The position numbers and the translations under genes are program-made. This document shows positions 6,021-6,355 of a DNA stretch of 6,355 bases, piece by piece (the first letter of the stretch is position 1; each line of letters starts with the position of its first letter). The notes under the pieces were generated by a model. That model made no database searches, was not told the origin of the DNA, and was given only the letters and a program-made list of their open reading frames with translations. Source of the stretch: Verrucomicrobiia bacterium (GTDB lineage: Bacteria > Verrucomicrobiota > Verrucomicrobiia > CAIQCK01); contig JAOACV010000163.1 of the NCBI GenBank assembly GCA_026417675.1, positions 1 through 6,355 of the forward strand. Direction: 5' to 3'.

Positions 6021-6355
6021 TTTGCCGCGACCGGCGTGATTTCCAGCGTCACGGTCGCCGTCGTCACGGGCTGTTTCATGTTGATGCCGATGCGCGTCGG
6101 TTTCACCGGAGCGTCTTCGACGATGTCCTCCGCCTGCAAGGCGAACTCGCCGCCTGTGACGCCGATCCCGACCCGCACTGCCTCCTCGCCATCGCGCACC
6201 ACGAGGCTGCCGTCGCCGGCCCGCTCCCACTTGCCCGCCGTGATGAGCGCGGTGCCGAACGTCTGCGGAGTGGCAAACTCGACCGTGTCGGTCACCGTCA
6301 GCGAGCCGGCGCCCTCGCGCGAATACACAAACGTCCGCTCCAGCCGTTTCAGTTC
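6017..6355 (-). CDS. Heparinase II/III-family protein, C-terminal part (5' end beyond the window)
   Basis: The last 112 residues are visible; the frame is open to the right edge. The text LERTFVYSREGAGSLTVTDTVEF, then FGTALITAGKW, then ADGSL-type and TLEITP strands matches the beta-sandwich that ends heparinase II/III-like polysaccharide lyases, where a folded aromatic strand is followed by LTVTD and a Phe/Pro stretch. These enzymes cut uronic acid-containing polysaccharides by beta-elimination; the catalytic toroid would lie outside the window. A GTG at 6328 could be read as a start, but the family match begins before it, so a partial gene is more likely. Its stop TGA overlaps the ATG of the next gene (ATGA at 6017-6020), indicating one transcript with coupled translation. 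Confidence 0.8.
   Translation of the reverse strand, partial: ELKRLERTFVYSREGAGSLTVTDTVEFATPQTFGTALITAGKWERAGDGSLVVRDGEEAVRVGIGVTGGEFALQAEDIVEDAPVKPTRIGINMKQPVTTATVTLEITPVAAK

Noticed and set aside
6021..6230. Upstream extension of the toroid gene to ATG 6230
   Set aside because: It overlaps the heparinase-like frame, is Arg/Gly-rich shadow sequence, and would bury the signal peptide that begins at 6020.

Overview
The window looks like DNA from a GC-rich, free-living heterotroph of the Verrucomicrobia/Planctomycetes/Lentisphaerae kind. The basis is gene content: a DUF1080 (3-keto-disaccharide hydrolase) secreted protein, a ceramidase-like zinc hydrolase, a heparinase II/III-type C-terminus coupled to an (alpha/alpha)-toroid protein, and a PEP-CTERM protein. 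No rRNA, tRNA, CRISPR array, transposase or phage gene is visible. The taxonomic call is inference.

Layout. (1) Bases 1-1514, minus strand: a reading frame that stays open to the window edge. It encodes a secreted Asn/Thr-rich protein with a PEP-CTERM sorting signal, followed in the same frame by a second hydrophobic, lipoprotein-like segment and another domain. Much of this region (about 840-1540) is AT-rich, in sharp contrast to the rest. (2) Bases 1515-1960: no convincing gene. A GC-rich block is followed by two palindrome-pair repeats. (3) 1961-3307 minus: ceramidase-like hydrolase. (4) A divergent promoter region up to 3479. (5) 3480-4109 plus: secreted DUF1080 protein with a clear Shine-Dalgarno site. 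(6) 4110-4247: convergent intergenic gap filled by another repeat. (7) 4248-6020 minus: secreted (alpha/alpha)-toroid plus beta-sandwich protein, translationally coupled (ATGA overlap) to (8) 6017-6355 minus: the C-terminal end of a heparinase II/III-like protein that continues beyond the window.

The most notable signal is a family of about 72-bp elements, each made of two 21-nt hairpins (9-bp stems, 3-nt loops TCC or GGA) in inverted orientation and bounded by GGTGG/CCACC. Three copies sit just beyond the 3' ends of genes. A fourth, exactly 72 bp long, lies in frame inside the toroid gene and adds 24 codons. This copy and an intergenic 72-bp copy are both stop-free on both strands in the same phase and encode matching peptide ends. 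That is the behaviour of protein-invading palindromic elements such as the Rickettsia RPEs, combined with the intergenic placement of REP/BIME elements.

Functionally, items 5, 7 and 8 fit export and breakdown of (probably acidic or modified) polysaccharides. The ceramidase-like protein may act on an amide- or ester-linked substrate, but its true substrate cannot be read from the sequence.
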